From CAZWSE01 sp964636575 (lineage in GTDB: Bacteria; Pseudomonadota; Alphaproteobacteria; Rhodobacterales; Rhodobacteraceae): a stretch of DNA of 13,799 bases. The translations under genes were made by a program, and so were the position numbers. The notes below the pieces were generated by a model, which saw only the letters and a program-made list of their open reading frames with translations, did not search any database and had not been told where the DNA came from. Positions 6,928 to 13,799 of this stretch are shown here, piece by piece (position 1 is the first letter of the stretch; each line of letters starts with the position of its first letter). The stretch covers positions 1 to 13,799 of the forward strand of contig CAZWSE010000090.1 of the NCBI GenBank assembly GCA_964636575.1. The letters are read 5' to 3'.

Positions 6928-6959
6928 AACGTAAGATGGGGTCTGGCCCATCTCACGTT
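6928..6959 (+). repeat. REP-like palindrome, copy D (upstream of RAYT, inverted)
   Basis: Arms AACGTAAGATGGG (6928-6940) and CCCATCTCACGTT (6947-6959) pair at 12 of 13 positions around the loop GTCTGG. The core GTAA-GATGGG is on the plus strand, so this copy faces the opposite way from B and C and the RAYT gene lies between inverted REPs. It shares ACGTAAGATGGG with copy C. It is more symmetric than A-C, since its far side also ends in CTCAC (GTGAG on the other strand). It may overlap the RAYT promoter. Confidence 0.82.
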
Positions 6960-6969
6960 TCATGTTTGC

Positions 6970-6981
6970 CTCCGGCGGGAG
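6970..6981. terminator. CTCC-GGCG-GGAG hairpin behind iorB
   Basis: CTCC (6970-6973), loop GGCG, GGAG (6978-6981), flanked by TATTTT on the plus side and, on the minus strand, by AAAATA before and GCAAAC after. It sits 20 bases beyond the iorB stop. This short motif is, from memory, very common between genes in Rhodobacterales and looks like a weak terminator. The T-rich side suits plus-strand transcription better than the iorB transcript, so the direction is unsure. Confidence 0.4.
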
Positions 6982-7001
6982 TATTTTGAAAGGGTAAAGG
7001 T

Positions 7002-9239
7002 TTAGGTCACGAAGTCGAAGTCTTTGTTGAGCGGCAGCCGTGTGGGGCGTTTGCCGGTCAGGTCGAAGATTGCATTGGCGAGCGCTGGCATCGAGGGGGG
7101 TGTTCCGGGTTCGCCCGCGCCGCCCATGTGTTTGTTGTTTTCCAAGACCTGCACTTCGATGTTCGGGGTCGTGTGCATCCGCAGCGCGTCATAGTCGGGG
7201 AAGTTCCCTTGCTCGACCTGACCGTCCGCAAAGGTGATTTCACCCATCACAGCCGCAGACAGCCCGTAGACCAGCCCGCCCATCATTTGTGCTCTTACAT
7301 TGCGCGGGTCCATTGCCATGCCAACATCGCAGGCGATCCATGCGTTTTTGATGCGGATCGCGCCATCTTCGTCGGCGATTTCGATCACTTCCGCTACGGG
7401 GGTTCCGAACGAATAGGTGAAGGCGACCCCGCGGCCTATGCCTTGCGGTGTTTGGCCGGTCCATCTGGACATTTCTGCGACCGTTTCGAGTACCTTTGCG
7501 CTGGGCGCGTGGGTGCCCGCGATCAGGTCTTTGCGAAAGGTAAGGGGGTCTGCGCTTGCGGCATGGGCCAGCTCGTCCATGAAGGTTTCATGGAAGAATC
7601 CGTTGAACGACGACCCGACGGACCGCCAGAACCCTTGTGGCACTGAAATGTCTGCCAGATAGCCTTCCATTTTGTAGTTTTCGATACCGTAGGGTTGATC
7701 GAATGCACCTTCCATATGGGCTTTGTCCGGGCCGGGAGGGGCCATGCCTGTGAGCCGGATTGCCGCCTGTGCTGCCAGCGCGGGGGCTGCGATTTTGCCG
7801 TGCATCTGAACCAGTTTGCCGTCTTTGACTGCCCCTTTGAACCGCGCAACAGCGGCGGGGCGCATGAAGTCGTGCCGCATGTCTTCTTCGCGCGACCATG
7901 TGACTTGCACCGGCGTGTCGGGCAGTTCTTTGGCCACTTGGGCTGCGAGCACCGAGAAGTCGTATTCACCGCGCCGTCCGAACCCGCCGCCCATGAAGGT
8001 TGTGTGTACTGTCACGGCGTCGTCTTCCAGCCCTACGGCTGCGGCGCATTTTTGTTGCACCACGATGGGGGCTTGGTTACCGCACCACATGGTCAGGCTG
8101 TCGGCTGTGTAAAGCGCTGTGGCGTTCATCGGTTCCATCGTCGAATGGGCGAGCCATGGGACCTCGTATTCTGCTGTCAGCTCGGTCGCGCCTTCGATTG
8201 TGGCCGCCACGTCGCCATCGTCGCGGAAGGCTGAGTTGGGTTCAGTGTCGAACGCGGCTTTGATTTCAGTCAGCAGTGCGTCTGTCGTTTGCGGATAGTC
8301 TGCTGCCGCCCATTCGATGTTCACTGCCTCAGCCGCTTGGAAGGCCAGCCATGTGTTGGTCGCGATAACCGCGATGCCGCCTTCAAGCGGGATGATCTTT
8401 TCGACGCCGGCCATGTTTTCTGCGTCAGTGGCGTCATAGGACACCATGGCCGCGCCCCGGTTCGGGTTCATGCGCACGGTTGCGAATTTCATGCCGGGCT
8501 GGCGCACGTCGATGCCGAATTCTGCGGTGCCAGTGACCTTGGACGTCATATCAACGCGGGGGGTGTCTTTGCCCAAATACCGCCACTGCGATGGGTCGCG
8601 CAGGGTGGGTTCTGTCGGGGTTATCGCAGCGGCGGCTTCTGCCAGCTCTTCATAGCTGAGCGTCGTGCCATCGGGGGCGATGACCTGGCCGTTTTCGGTT
8701 TTCAGCGTTGTGACATCTTGTGTCAGTTTGTCAGCGGCGGCTTGTTTCAAGGCTTCGCGGGCCGAGGCGCCGGCCATGCGCATTTTTTCGAAACCGTCGA
8801 TGGTTGAGGTAGATCCGCCCGTGATCTGAAGCGAGAAGACTTTGCCAAGATAGCCCATCGCGTTTTTCATGTTCTCTTGCATCGAGGTGGTGGCGTAGTC
8901 TGCGACCGGCAGGCCCAGTCCGCCCATCACGTGGTTGTAGTAGGCCTGCGCCGGTGGACCGTGGAGCACGTTGATGGCGTCCATGTCCACGTCCAGTTCT
9001 TCGGCGACCATCGCGGCGAGGGTGCTTTGGATGCCTTGTCCCATTTCAGCGCGCGGTGCGATCAAGGTGACCCCGTCTTGGTTGATCAAGACGTAAGGGT
9101 TGAGCGAGGCCCCTTGCGTTGGCTGGAGCGGGTTTTCCATGTCTTTGCGCGCGTAGTAGGTGCCGAAGGCGACGCCGCCGACAATGGCTGCGGAGCCGAT
9201 GAGAAAGGTGCGGCGGGCGATGGTTCCGATGCGTGACAT
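7002..9239 (-). CDS. iorB: Isoquinoline 1-oxidoreductase beta-type molybdopterin subunit, Tat-exported
   Basis: Large molybdenum-cofactor subunit of a xanthine-oxidase-family hydroxylase of the isoquinoline 1-oxidoreductase type. It hydroxylates an aldehyde or N-heterocycle with water and passes electrons to the small Fe-S subunit. Its 745 residues fit the family. The N-terminus MSRIGTIARRTFLIGSAA is a twin-arginine signal (R9-R10) followed by a hydrophobic segment, so the folded complex is probably carried to the periplasm or anchored at the membrane. Core features include AEMGQGIQSTLAAMVAEEL (about 60-80), the glycine-rich GGGFGRRGEYD cofactor motif, and near the end MGGAGEPGTPP, with Glu710 at the place of the conserved catalytic Glu. 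It follows iorA after three bases. The true substrate is unknown; no cofactor maturation gene or cytochrome subunit is in the window. Confidence 0.93.
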   Translation of the reverse strand: MSRIGTIARRTFLIGSAAIVGGVAFGTYYARKDMENPLQPTQGASLNPYVLINQDGVTLIAPRAEMGQGIQSTLAAMVAEELDVDMDAINVLHGPPAQAYYNHVMGGLGLPVADYATTSMQENMKNAMGYLGKVFSLQITGGSTSTIDGFEKMRMAGASAREALKQAAADKLTQDVTTLKTENGQVIAPDGTTLSYEELAEAAAAITPTEPTLRDPSQWRYLGKDTPRVDMTSKVTGTAEFGIDVRQPGMKFATVRMNPNRGAAMVSYDATDAENMAGVEKIIPLEGGIAVIATNTWLAFQAAEAVNIEWAAADYPQTTDALLTEIKAAFDTEPNSAFRDDGDVAATIEGATELTAEYEVPWLAHSTMEPMNATALYTADSLTMWCGNQAPIVVQQKCAAAVGLEDDAVTVHTTFMGGGFGRRGEYDFSVLAAQVAKELPDTPVQVTWSREEDMRHDFMRPAAVARFKGAVKDGKLVQMHGKIAAPALAAQAAIRLTGMAPPGPDKAHMEGAFDQPYGIENYKMEGYLADISVPQGFWRSVGSSFNGFFHETFMDELAHAASADPLTFRKDLIAGTHAPSAKVLETVAEMSRWTGQTPQGIGRGVAFTYSFGTPVAEVIEIADEDGAIRIKNAWIACDVGMAMDPRNVRAQMMGGLVYGLSAAVMGEITFADGQVEQGNFPDYDALRMHTTPNIEVQVLENNKHMGGAGEPGTPPSMPALANAIFDLTGKRPTRLPLNKDFDFVT

Positions 9240-9242
9240 GGC

Positions 9243-9707
9243 TTATGCCTCCTTCAGTTTGGCGGCGGCTGTTTTGACGGCGGCGCGGATGCGGGGGTAG
9301 GTGCCACAGCGGCAGAGGTTGCCTTGCATCGCGTCGTTGATGTCTTCGTCGGACGGGTCCGGATTTTCAGAAAGCAGGCTGGCGGCTTGCATGATTTGGC
9401 CCGATTGGCAGTAGCCGCATTGCGCGACTTGTTCGTCGATCCAGGCTTGTTGGATGATGGCCAGTGCGTCGGGTTGGCCGATGGCCTCGATCGTGGTGAC
9501 CTCGCCCCAGACGTCGGATACGGCGACCTGACAGGAGCGGACGGCTTCGCCATCGATGTGGACGGTGCAAGCCCCGCAGGCGGCGACCCCGCAGCCGAAT
9601 TTGGTTCCCGTCAAACCGATTTCGTCGCGCAAAACCCAAAGGAGCGGAACATCATCGGGCAGATCGACGGTGTGATCTTTGCCATTAACGGTGAGGGAGT
9701 GTGTCAT
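9243..9707 (-). CDS. iorA: [2Fe-2S] small subunit of the molybdenum hydroxylase
   Basis: Iron-sulfur subunit (154 residues) that carries electrons away from the molybdenum centre of IorB. The plant-type [2Fe-2S] cluster ligands are C39, C44, C47 and C59 (FGCGVAACGACTVH then RSC). The second cluster, in the four-helix domain, uses C97 and C100 (CGYC) and C132 and C134 (CRC). This eight-cysteine pattern is diagnostic for the family, and length is normal. AGGTGGA (9714-9720, read on the minus strand) lies six bases before the ATG and fixes the start. There is no signal of its own; it is expected to ride through the Tat system with IorB. It is the first gene of the iorA-iorB operon and is divergent from a TetR regulator across a box-rich region. 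Confidence 0.95.
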   Translation of the reverse strand: MTHSLTVNGKDHTVDLPDDVPLLWVLRDEIGLTGTKFGCGVAACGACTVHIDGEAVRSCQVAVSDVWGEVTTIEAIGQPDALAIIQQAWIDEQVAQCGYCQSGQIMQAASLLSENPDPSDEDINDAMQGNLCRCGTYPRIRAAVKTAAAKLKEA

Positions 9708-9725
9708 GCGAGATCCACCTTTTTG

Positions 9726-9799
9726 TGACGTTATGACAAAATTAGTCTAAAGTGTCAGGATGTCAATTGACATAATCAACAAATTTTGTCAGATCGTCA
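9726..9799. promoter_or_regulatory. Putative TetR operator/promoter array between iorA and tetR
   Basis: Seven TGACR/YGTCA pentamers occur in 74 bases, at 9726, 9734, 9753, 9761, 9768, 9787 and 9795. Three pairs repeat with an 8-base step. Outer arms TGACGTTATGACAAAATT (9726-9743) and its counterpart at 9782-9799 are inverted repeats matching at 16 of 18 positions. Between them is the perfect 14-bp palindrome ATGTCAATTGACAT (9760-9773), whose TTGACA (on both strands) could be a -35 element in either direction. The array ends two bases before the chosen tetR start. Control by the adjacent TetR protein is inferred. Confidence 0.7.
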
Positions 9800-9801
9800 G
9801 T

Positions 9802-10380
9802 ATGCGCTTTCTTCCGCCTGATCCGAAACATGATGCCATCTTGAATGCGGCTTGGGACGCTGTGTCAGCCTATGGGTATCGCAAGACGTCGATGGATGAC
9901 ATTGCGAAGGGGGCGGGCATGTCGCGTCCTGCGCTTTACGTTCATTTCAAGAACAAGGAAGCCATCTGTAGGTCGCTGGTAGCGCGCTATTTTTATAATG
10001 CTATATGCGATGTGCATGAGGCTTTGAATGCAGACGGTGCGCTTGAGAAGAGGTTGCTGAACGCGTTTTTGGCCCAAGGCGGTGCGCTGGCTGAGACGTT
10101 GTTCACATCTGCGCATGGGCGAGAGATATTGGATGTCAGCACCGCGACCTGTGCCGATTTGGTGGCTGATGGTGAGCTTGAGCTGACGGGTGTCTATGCG
10201 CGTTGGCTGGAAGAGCAGAGCGCTGCGGGTGCTATCAAATTGTTGGCCAAGCCTGATCCGACCGCGAAAGCTTTGGTTGCCGCCTTGCACGGCATCAAAT
10301 CTTCGTCAGGGGATTTTGCGGAATACCAACAGCAGATTGACGTGTTTGCGAAGATGACAGCGGCTGCTTTGAGCGTTTGA
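9802..10380 (+). CDS. TetR/AcrR-family transcriptional regulator
   Basis: A 192-residue DNA-binding repressor-type protein. The N-terminal helix-turn-helix domain is clear: AILNAAWDAVSAYGYRKTSMDDIAKGAGMSRPALYVHFKNKEAI (about residues 10-54), with the usual T/S-x-x-x-I-A-x-x-A-G-x-S-x-x-x-x-Y-x-x-F-x-x-K pattern. The rest is an all-helical ligand-binding domain with no recognisable specificity. I prefer ATG 9802 (MRFLPPDPKHD) over ATG 9760, which would add 14 residues; the earlier start would place coding sequence over most of a symmetric operator, and its AGG touches the ATG. No strong ribosome site precedes 9802 either, so the start is not certain. It is divergent from iorA-iorB and probably controls that operon and itself; the inducer may be the enzyme's substrate. 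Confidence 0.9.
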   Translation: MRFLPPDPKHDAILNAAWDAVSAYGYRKTSMDDIAKGAGMSRPALYVHFKNKEAICRSLVARYFYNAICDVHEALNADGALEKRLLNAFLAQGGALAETLFTSAHGREILDVSTATCADLVADGELELTGVYARWLEEQSAAGAIKLLAKPDPTAKALVAALHGIKSSSGDFAEYQQQIDVFAKMTAAALSV

Positions 10381-10591
10381 TATACCTTATAATACCAATG
10401 GTTTATAAAGCACCGTTCATGTGGTTTCTGCGTTGAGTATTGCGGTTCTATCGCCTGCGCGCGAAACACATTTTGAGCCGGTTTTAACGCCGCTCGCCCG
10501 TCACGCTTGGGGCTGACAGTCTGACGCGTTCTGTCTAGAACATGCGAGCATAGTAAGTGGATAGACCTGTAGTCTGCTTTAGGAGAGCCTC
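10381..10591 (+). other. Intergenic region between tetR and the ICMT-like gene
   Basis: These 211 bases hold no credible gene. The first 30 are AT-rich and contain a perfect TATAAT (10388-10393) without a clear -35 partner. A short stem GTTCT-GTCT-AGAAC lies near 10529-10542. AGGAGA at 10581-10586 is the ribosome site of the next gene. A promoter for that gene is expected here but I cannot place it firmly. Confidence 0.4.
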
Positions 10592-11041
10592 ATGAAATGG
10601 ATTGATGTGCCACCTGTCTGGCTGCTTGGGTTTATTGTGCTGGCCTGGCTTCAAGCGCGCTTTGTGCCGCTTGGGTTGTCGCTGGGCTATACGGTCGCTG
10701 GATTGCTGGGTGGCCTTTTGGTCGGGGCGGGTTTGATATTGATCGTTATGGCGGCGGTCGAGTTTCGCCGTGCCCGCACCACGATCATCCCGCATGAAAC
10801 GCCAAGCCAGTTGATACAATCGGGCATCTTTTCAAAGTCGCGAAACCCGATTTATCTGGGCGATGCTTTGATCCTGACCGGATTAATCCTGCGGTTTGAT
10901 GCGGTGCTGTCACTGCCTTTGGTGCCGATCTTTATCTGGGTCATCGAAAAGCGGTTTATTGAAGGTGAAGAAGACCGGATGCGCCGCACCTTTCGGGTGG
11001 ATTTTGCCCGGTATTGCGAAAAAGTGCGGCGTTGGGTCTGA
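10592..11041 (+). CDS. Isoprenylcysteine carboxyl methyltransferase-like (ICMT/PEMT) membrane protein
   Basis: A 149-residue integral membrane protein of the bacterial ICMT/phospholipid-methyltransferase-like family (COG2020), presumed to be SAM-dependent methyltransferases of lipids or small membrane compounds. Hydrophobic segments cover about residues 9-26, 32-54 and 90-118. The family signature follows: an S-G-I-F...S-R-N-P-I-Y-L-G stretch at 77-90 (the counterpart of G-x-Y-x-x-x-R-N-P-x-Y), then a C-terminal E-x-x-x-R region with EGEEDRMRRTF (124-134) and FARYCEKVRRWV at the end. AGGAGA five bases upstream supports the start. It sits between a TetR regulator and pntA, all on the plus strand, but has gaps on both sides and is probably its own unit. 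The substrate cannot be inferred from context. Confidence 0.85.
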   Translation: MKWIDVPPVWLLGFIVLAWLQARFVPLGLSLGYTVAGLLGGLLVGAGLILIVMAAVEFRRARTTIIPHETPSQLIQSGIFSKSRNPIYLGDALILTGLILRFDAVLSLPLVPIFIWVIEKRFIEGEEDRMRRTFRVDFARYCEKVRRWV

Positions 11042-11053
11042 TCGTTCCGGCGC

Positions 11054-11088
11054 ATTTGTCGCAAAGTTGCTCCCTCCTGTTGCGAAAT
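11054..11088. other. Imperfect inverted repeat upstream of pntA
   Basis: ATTTGTCGCAA (11054-11064) and TTGCGAAAT (11080-11088) pair as an inverted repeat if two bases (GT) bulge out of the left arm. It lies just behind the ICMT-like gene and 79 bases before pntA. It might end the first transcript or regulate the second; the evidence is only the symmetry. Confidence 0.25.
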
Positions 11089-11166
11089 ATTATTGCGCAG
11101 GGTAGATGGATATTCTGAAAATTCGACTATGTTGCACCGCAGCAAAACGCGAAAAGGGGATCAAGA

Positions 11167-12741
11167 GTGAAGATCGGGACGTTAAAAGAGACGTATCAAG
11201 ACGAGGCGCGGGTCGCGATGACCCCCGAAAGCGCTGCGCAACTGCAAAAACTGGGCCATGAGTGCATCATCGAAACCGGTGCAGGCGAGGCCGCAGGTTT
11301 TTCCGACGCTGTTTATAAAGACGCAGGCGTGACTGTTGCCAAAACGGCCGCCGCTGTTTTCAAAGATGCCGATGTGCTGACCAAGGTGCGTCCGCCCTCT
11401 GACGCGGAAGCCAAGAAATTGCGCGCGGGTCAAACTCTGATTTCGTTCTTTTATCCTGGATCCAATGAGGCCTTGATGAAGACCGCCGCCGACAAAGGCG
11501 CCACGGTCATCGCGATGGATATGGTGCCCCGCATCAGTCGTGCCCAGAAGATGGATGCTTTGTCATCCATGGCCAATATCGCGGGCTACCGTGCTGTTAT
11601 CGAGGCCGGTAACAACTTTGGCCGCTTCTTTACGGGGCAGGTCACGGCTGCGGGCAAGGTCCCGCCTGCCAAGGTTTTGGTCATCGGTGCCGGTGTGGCT
11701 GGTTTGGCCGCGATTGGGACCTCGACCTCGCTCGGTGCGATTACATACGCCTTTGACGTGCGTCCCGAAGTGGCCGAGCAGATTGAATCCATGGGCGCTG
11801 AATTTGTGTTCCTAGAGTTTGATGCCTCTGAATTGCCTGATGGTGCCGCAACGGGTGGGTATGCCCCGCCCAGCAGTCCTGAGTTTCAGGCCAAGCAGCT
11901 TGCCAAGTTCCGCGAGATTGCCCCTGACATTGATATCGTGATTTCAACAGCCCTTATCCCGAACCGTCCGGCCCCTGTGCTCTGGACCGAGGATATGGTT
12001 GCTGCGATGAAGCCCGGATCGGTCATTGTTGACCTTGCCGCCGAGCGTGGTGGCAACTGTGAGCTGACCCAGATGGACAAGAAGGTCGTCACCAAGAACG
12101 GTGTCACGATCATCGGTTATACTGATTTCCCAAGCCGGATGGCGACACAGTCGTCCACGCTTTATTCCAATAATATCAGACATATGATGGCCGATCTTAC
12201 ACCGGAAAAAGACGGTGTGGTTGTTCATGATATGGAAGATGATGTGATCCGTGGCGCGACAATCGCCCATGAGAAAGCTGTTACTTTCCCGCCGCCGCCG
12301 CCCAAGGTTGCTGCGATTGCCGTGCAGACTAAGGAGAAGCCCAAAGAGCTGACTCCTGAGGAAGTGCGTGCCGCCGAGACCGCCGCCTTCAAACAACAGA
12401 CCAAGACCCAAGTCGGCCTTTTGGCTGGCGGTGGTTTACTGTTGTTGCTGGTTGGGTTGATCGCGCCGCCGAGCTTTATGCAGCACTTTATCGTCTTTGT
12501 GCTGGCGGTGTTTGTCGGCTTTCAGGTTATCTGGAACGTCGCCCACAGCCTTCATACGCCATTGATGGCCGTTACCAACGCGATTTCATCGATCATTATC
12601 TTGGGCGCATTGGCCCAGATCGGGTCGGGGTCTTGGTTGGTGATGATATTGGCCGCTGCGGCGGTGTTTATGACCGGGATTAACATCTTCGGTGGGTTCC
12701 TCGTGACACGGCGTATGCTCGCCATGTTCCAGAAGTCTTAA
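11167..12741 (+). CDS. pntA: NAD(P) transhydrogenase subunit alpha
   Basis: Alpha subunit of the inner-membrane proton-translocating transhydrogenase, which uses the proton gradient to transfer hydride from NADH to NADP+. It has 524 residues, near the ~510 of E. coli PntA, and is the undivided form; some alphaproteobacteria split this subunit in two. The start is GTG 11167, preceded by AGGGGA. The cytoplasmic NAD(H)-binding domain I covers about residues 1-380, with KIGTLKETYQDEARVA at the N-terminus, PRISRAQKMDALSSMANIAGYRAV at 121-144 and the Rossmann motif GAGVAGLAAIG at 174-184. A proline/lysine-rich linker (PPPPPK, then KEKPKELTPEEV) leads to the membrane part at about 414-518, with four hydrophobic segments. 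pntB begins 12 bases later, so the two are one operon. Confidence 0.97.
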   Translation: MKIGTLKETYQDEARVAMTPESAAQLQKLGHECIIETGAGEAAGFSDAVYKDAGVTVAKTAAAVFKDADVLTKVRPPSDAEAKKLRAGQTLISFFYPGSNEALMKTAADKGATVIAMDMVPRISRAQKMDALSSMANIAGYRAVIEAGNNFGRFFTGQVTAAGKVPPAKVLVIGAGVAGLAAIGTSTSLGAITYAFDVRPEVAEQIESMGAEFVFLEFDASELPDGAATGGYAPPSSPEFQAKQLAKFREIAPDIDIVISTALIPNRPAPVLWTEDMVAAMKPGSVIVDLAAERGGNCELTQMDKKVVTKNGVTIIGYTDFPSRMATQSSTLYSNNIRHMMADLTPEKDGVVVHDMEDDVIRGATIAHEKAVTFPPPPPKVAAIAVQTKEKPKELTPEEVRAAETAAFKQQTKTQVGLLAGGGLLLLLVGLIAPPSFMQHFIVFVLAVFVGFQVIWNVAHSLHTPLMAVTNAISSIIILGALAQIGSGSWLVMILAAAAVFMTGINIFGGFLVTRRMLAMFQKS

Positions 12742-12753
12742 GGGGTAGGGATT

Positions 12754-13799
12754 ATGCTTGGATTTACGACCGCGGCCTATGTTGTCGCAGCCATTCTTTT
12801 CATCCTGAGCCTTGGCGGTCTGTCTGGTCAGGAAAGTGCGAAACGCGCCGTATGGTACGGCATTGCGGGTATGGCCTTGGCCGTGGTTGCAACTTTGATT
12901 GGCCCCGGCTCTGGCTTGTGGCTGTTGTCATTGATCCTGATCGCGGGGGGTGGTGCTATTGGCTACCAACTGGCGACCAAGGTGCAAATGACCCAGATGC
13001 CCGAACTGGTTGCTGCCATGCACAGCCTTGTGGGTCTGGCTGCCGTTCTGGTAGGTCTGATTGCCCATTTTGAGATCGGCAATGTCGCTGCGATGCTTGC
13101 AGACGGCGTTGACCCCAAAACGATGGGCACCTTTGAGGCCTTGATCGCCAAGAAAGACGCTACCGAAATCGGTATTCTGCGCGTTGAGCTGTTCTTGGGT
13201 ATCTTTATCGGTGCAATCACCTTCACCGGTTCTGTCATCGCCTACGGCAAGTTGGCCGGCAAGGTCGACAGTGCTGCAACCAAGCTGCCTGGTGGTCATC
13301 TGCTGAACGCAGGTGCTGCGGGCCTGAGCCTGCTCTGCCTCTTCTGGTACATGGGGTCCGGCGGGTTCTTCCCCGTTCTGCTGATGACCTTGGCCGCCTT
13401 GTTTATCGGCTATCACCTGATCATGGGCATTGGTGGCGCGGATATGCCTGTCGTTGTGTCCATGCTGAACAGCTATTCGGGCTGGGCTGCTGCCGCGATT
13501 GGGTTCTCGCTCGGGAATGACTTGCTGATCGTTGTGGGCGCACTTGTGGGCTCCTCCGGTGCGATCTTGTCGTACATCATGTGTAAGGCGATGAACCGGT
13601 CGTTTGTCTCTGTGATCTTGGGCGGCTTTGGTGGCCCTGCGGGTGAGCAGATGGCCGTTGAAGGCGAACAGGTTGCCATTGATGCAGACGGCGTTGCTAC
13701 GGCCTTGAACGAGGCCGACAGCGTTGTGATCATTCCGGGCTACGGTATGGCTGTGGCGCAAGCCCAGACCGGCGTGGCCGAGTTGGTCCGCAAGCTGCG
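12754..13799 (+). CDS. pntB: NAD(P) transhydrogenase subunit beta, N-terminal part (runs off right edge)
   Basis: Beta subunit of the proton-translocating transhydrogenase; 348 complete codons are present and the frame is still open at the window end (full family length about 460-480). The ATG at 12754 follows the pntA stop by 12 bases and is preceded by GGGGTAGGG. The membrane domain II occupies roughly residues 1-275, with many hydrophobic segments and the conserved channel residue His90 in AAMHSLVGLAAV. GGADMPVVVSMLNSYSGWAAAAIGF (227-251) is a highly conserved part of this domain. The NADP(H)-binding domain III begins towards the edge, with VVIIPGYGMAVAQAQ (324-338) containing its G-Y-G-M-A-V-A-Q-A-Q signature. 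Nothing unusual is seen in the visible part. Confidence 0.97.
   Translation, partial: MLGFTTAAYVVAAILFILSLGGLSGQESAKRAVWYGIAGMALAVVATLIGPGSGLWLLSLILIAGGGAIGYQLATKVQMTQMPELVAAMHSLVGLAAVLVGLIAHFEIGNVAAMLADGVDPKTMGTFEALIAKKDATEIGILRVELFLGIFIGAITFTGSVIAYGKLAGKVDSAATKLPGGHLLNAGAAGLSLLCLFWYMGSGGFFPVLLMTLAALFIGYHLIMGIGGADMPVVVSMLNSYSGWAAAAIGFSLGNDLLIVVGALVGSSGAILSYIMCKAMNRSFVSVILGGFGGPAGEQMAVEGEQVAIDADGVATALNEADSVVIIPGYGMAVAQAQTGVAELVRKL

Noticed and set aside
8589..8606. GATGGGTCG inside iorB as a further REP copy
   Set aside because: Only one arm is present; no GACCCATC follows and it lies in conserved coding sequence.
12928..13761. A 277-codon open frame on the minus strand opposite pntB
   Set aside because: It lies wholly within the clearly coding pntB sequence; the translated product is low in hydrophobic residues and matches no family I know.

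Overview
The window looks like chromosomal DNA from an alphaproteobacterium, most likely a Rhodobacterales (Roseobacter-type) organism. The reasons are the moderately GC-rich bias, an adjacent pntA-pntB transhydrogenase pair, a stand-alone malate synthase G, an isoquinoline-oxidoreductase-type molybdoenzyme, and a CTCC-GGCG-GGAG hairpin of a kind common between genes in that order. The genus cannot be told from the sequence alone.

Layout from left to right. The N-terminal 308 codons of aminopeptidase N (pepN, minus strand) run off the left edge. It is divergent from a cryptochrome/photolyase-family gene, which is followed with no gap by a 53-residue four-cysteine DUF2256 protein. Next come malate synthase G (glcB), a GlcG/HbpS-family protein and a class-I glutamine-amidotransferase-like peptidase (C26), all on the plus strand. 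A short accessory patch (about 6315-6960) holds a REP-associated tyrosine transposase (RAYT) on the minus strand, bracketed by short palindromes of the form GTAA-GATGGGTC-loop-GACCCATC. A fourth copy of the palindrome lies directly behind glcB. Then come iorB and iorA (minus strand, iorA upstream), encoding a Tat-exported molybdenum hydroxylase. They are divergent from a TetR-family regulator across an intergenic region packed with TGACA/TGTCA boxes. The right side has an isoprenylcysteine-carboxyl-methyltransferase-like membrane protein, then pntA and the first 348 codons of pntB, which runs off the right edge.

How the genes work together. glcB consumes glyoxylate plus acetyl-CoA, and its neighbour GlcG belongs to a family repeatedly found with glycolate/glyoxylate genes. 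The iorA-iorB pair forms one two-subunit enzyme and is probably controlled by the divergent TetR protein. pntA-pntB form the proton-pumping NAD(P) transhydrogenase. The photolyase and the DUF2256 protein are translationally adjacent and probably work together.

The most notable signals are the RAYT/REP system, whose HUH motif is altered to C-T-H and whose stop codon lies inside a REP; the dense, symmetric TGACA-box operator between tetR and iorA; and the photolyase-DUF2256 unit, whose photolyase departs from classical signatures.
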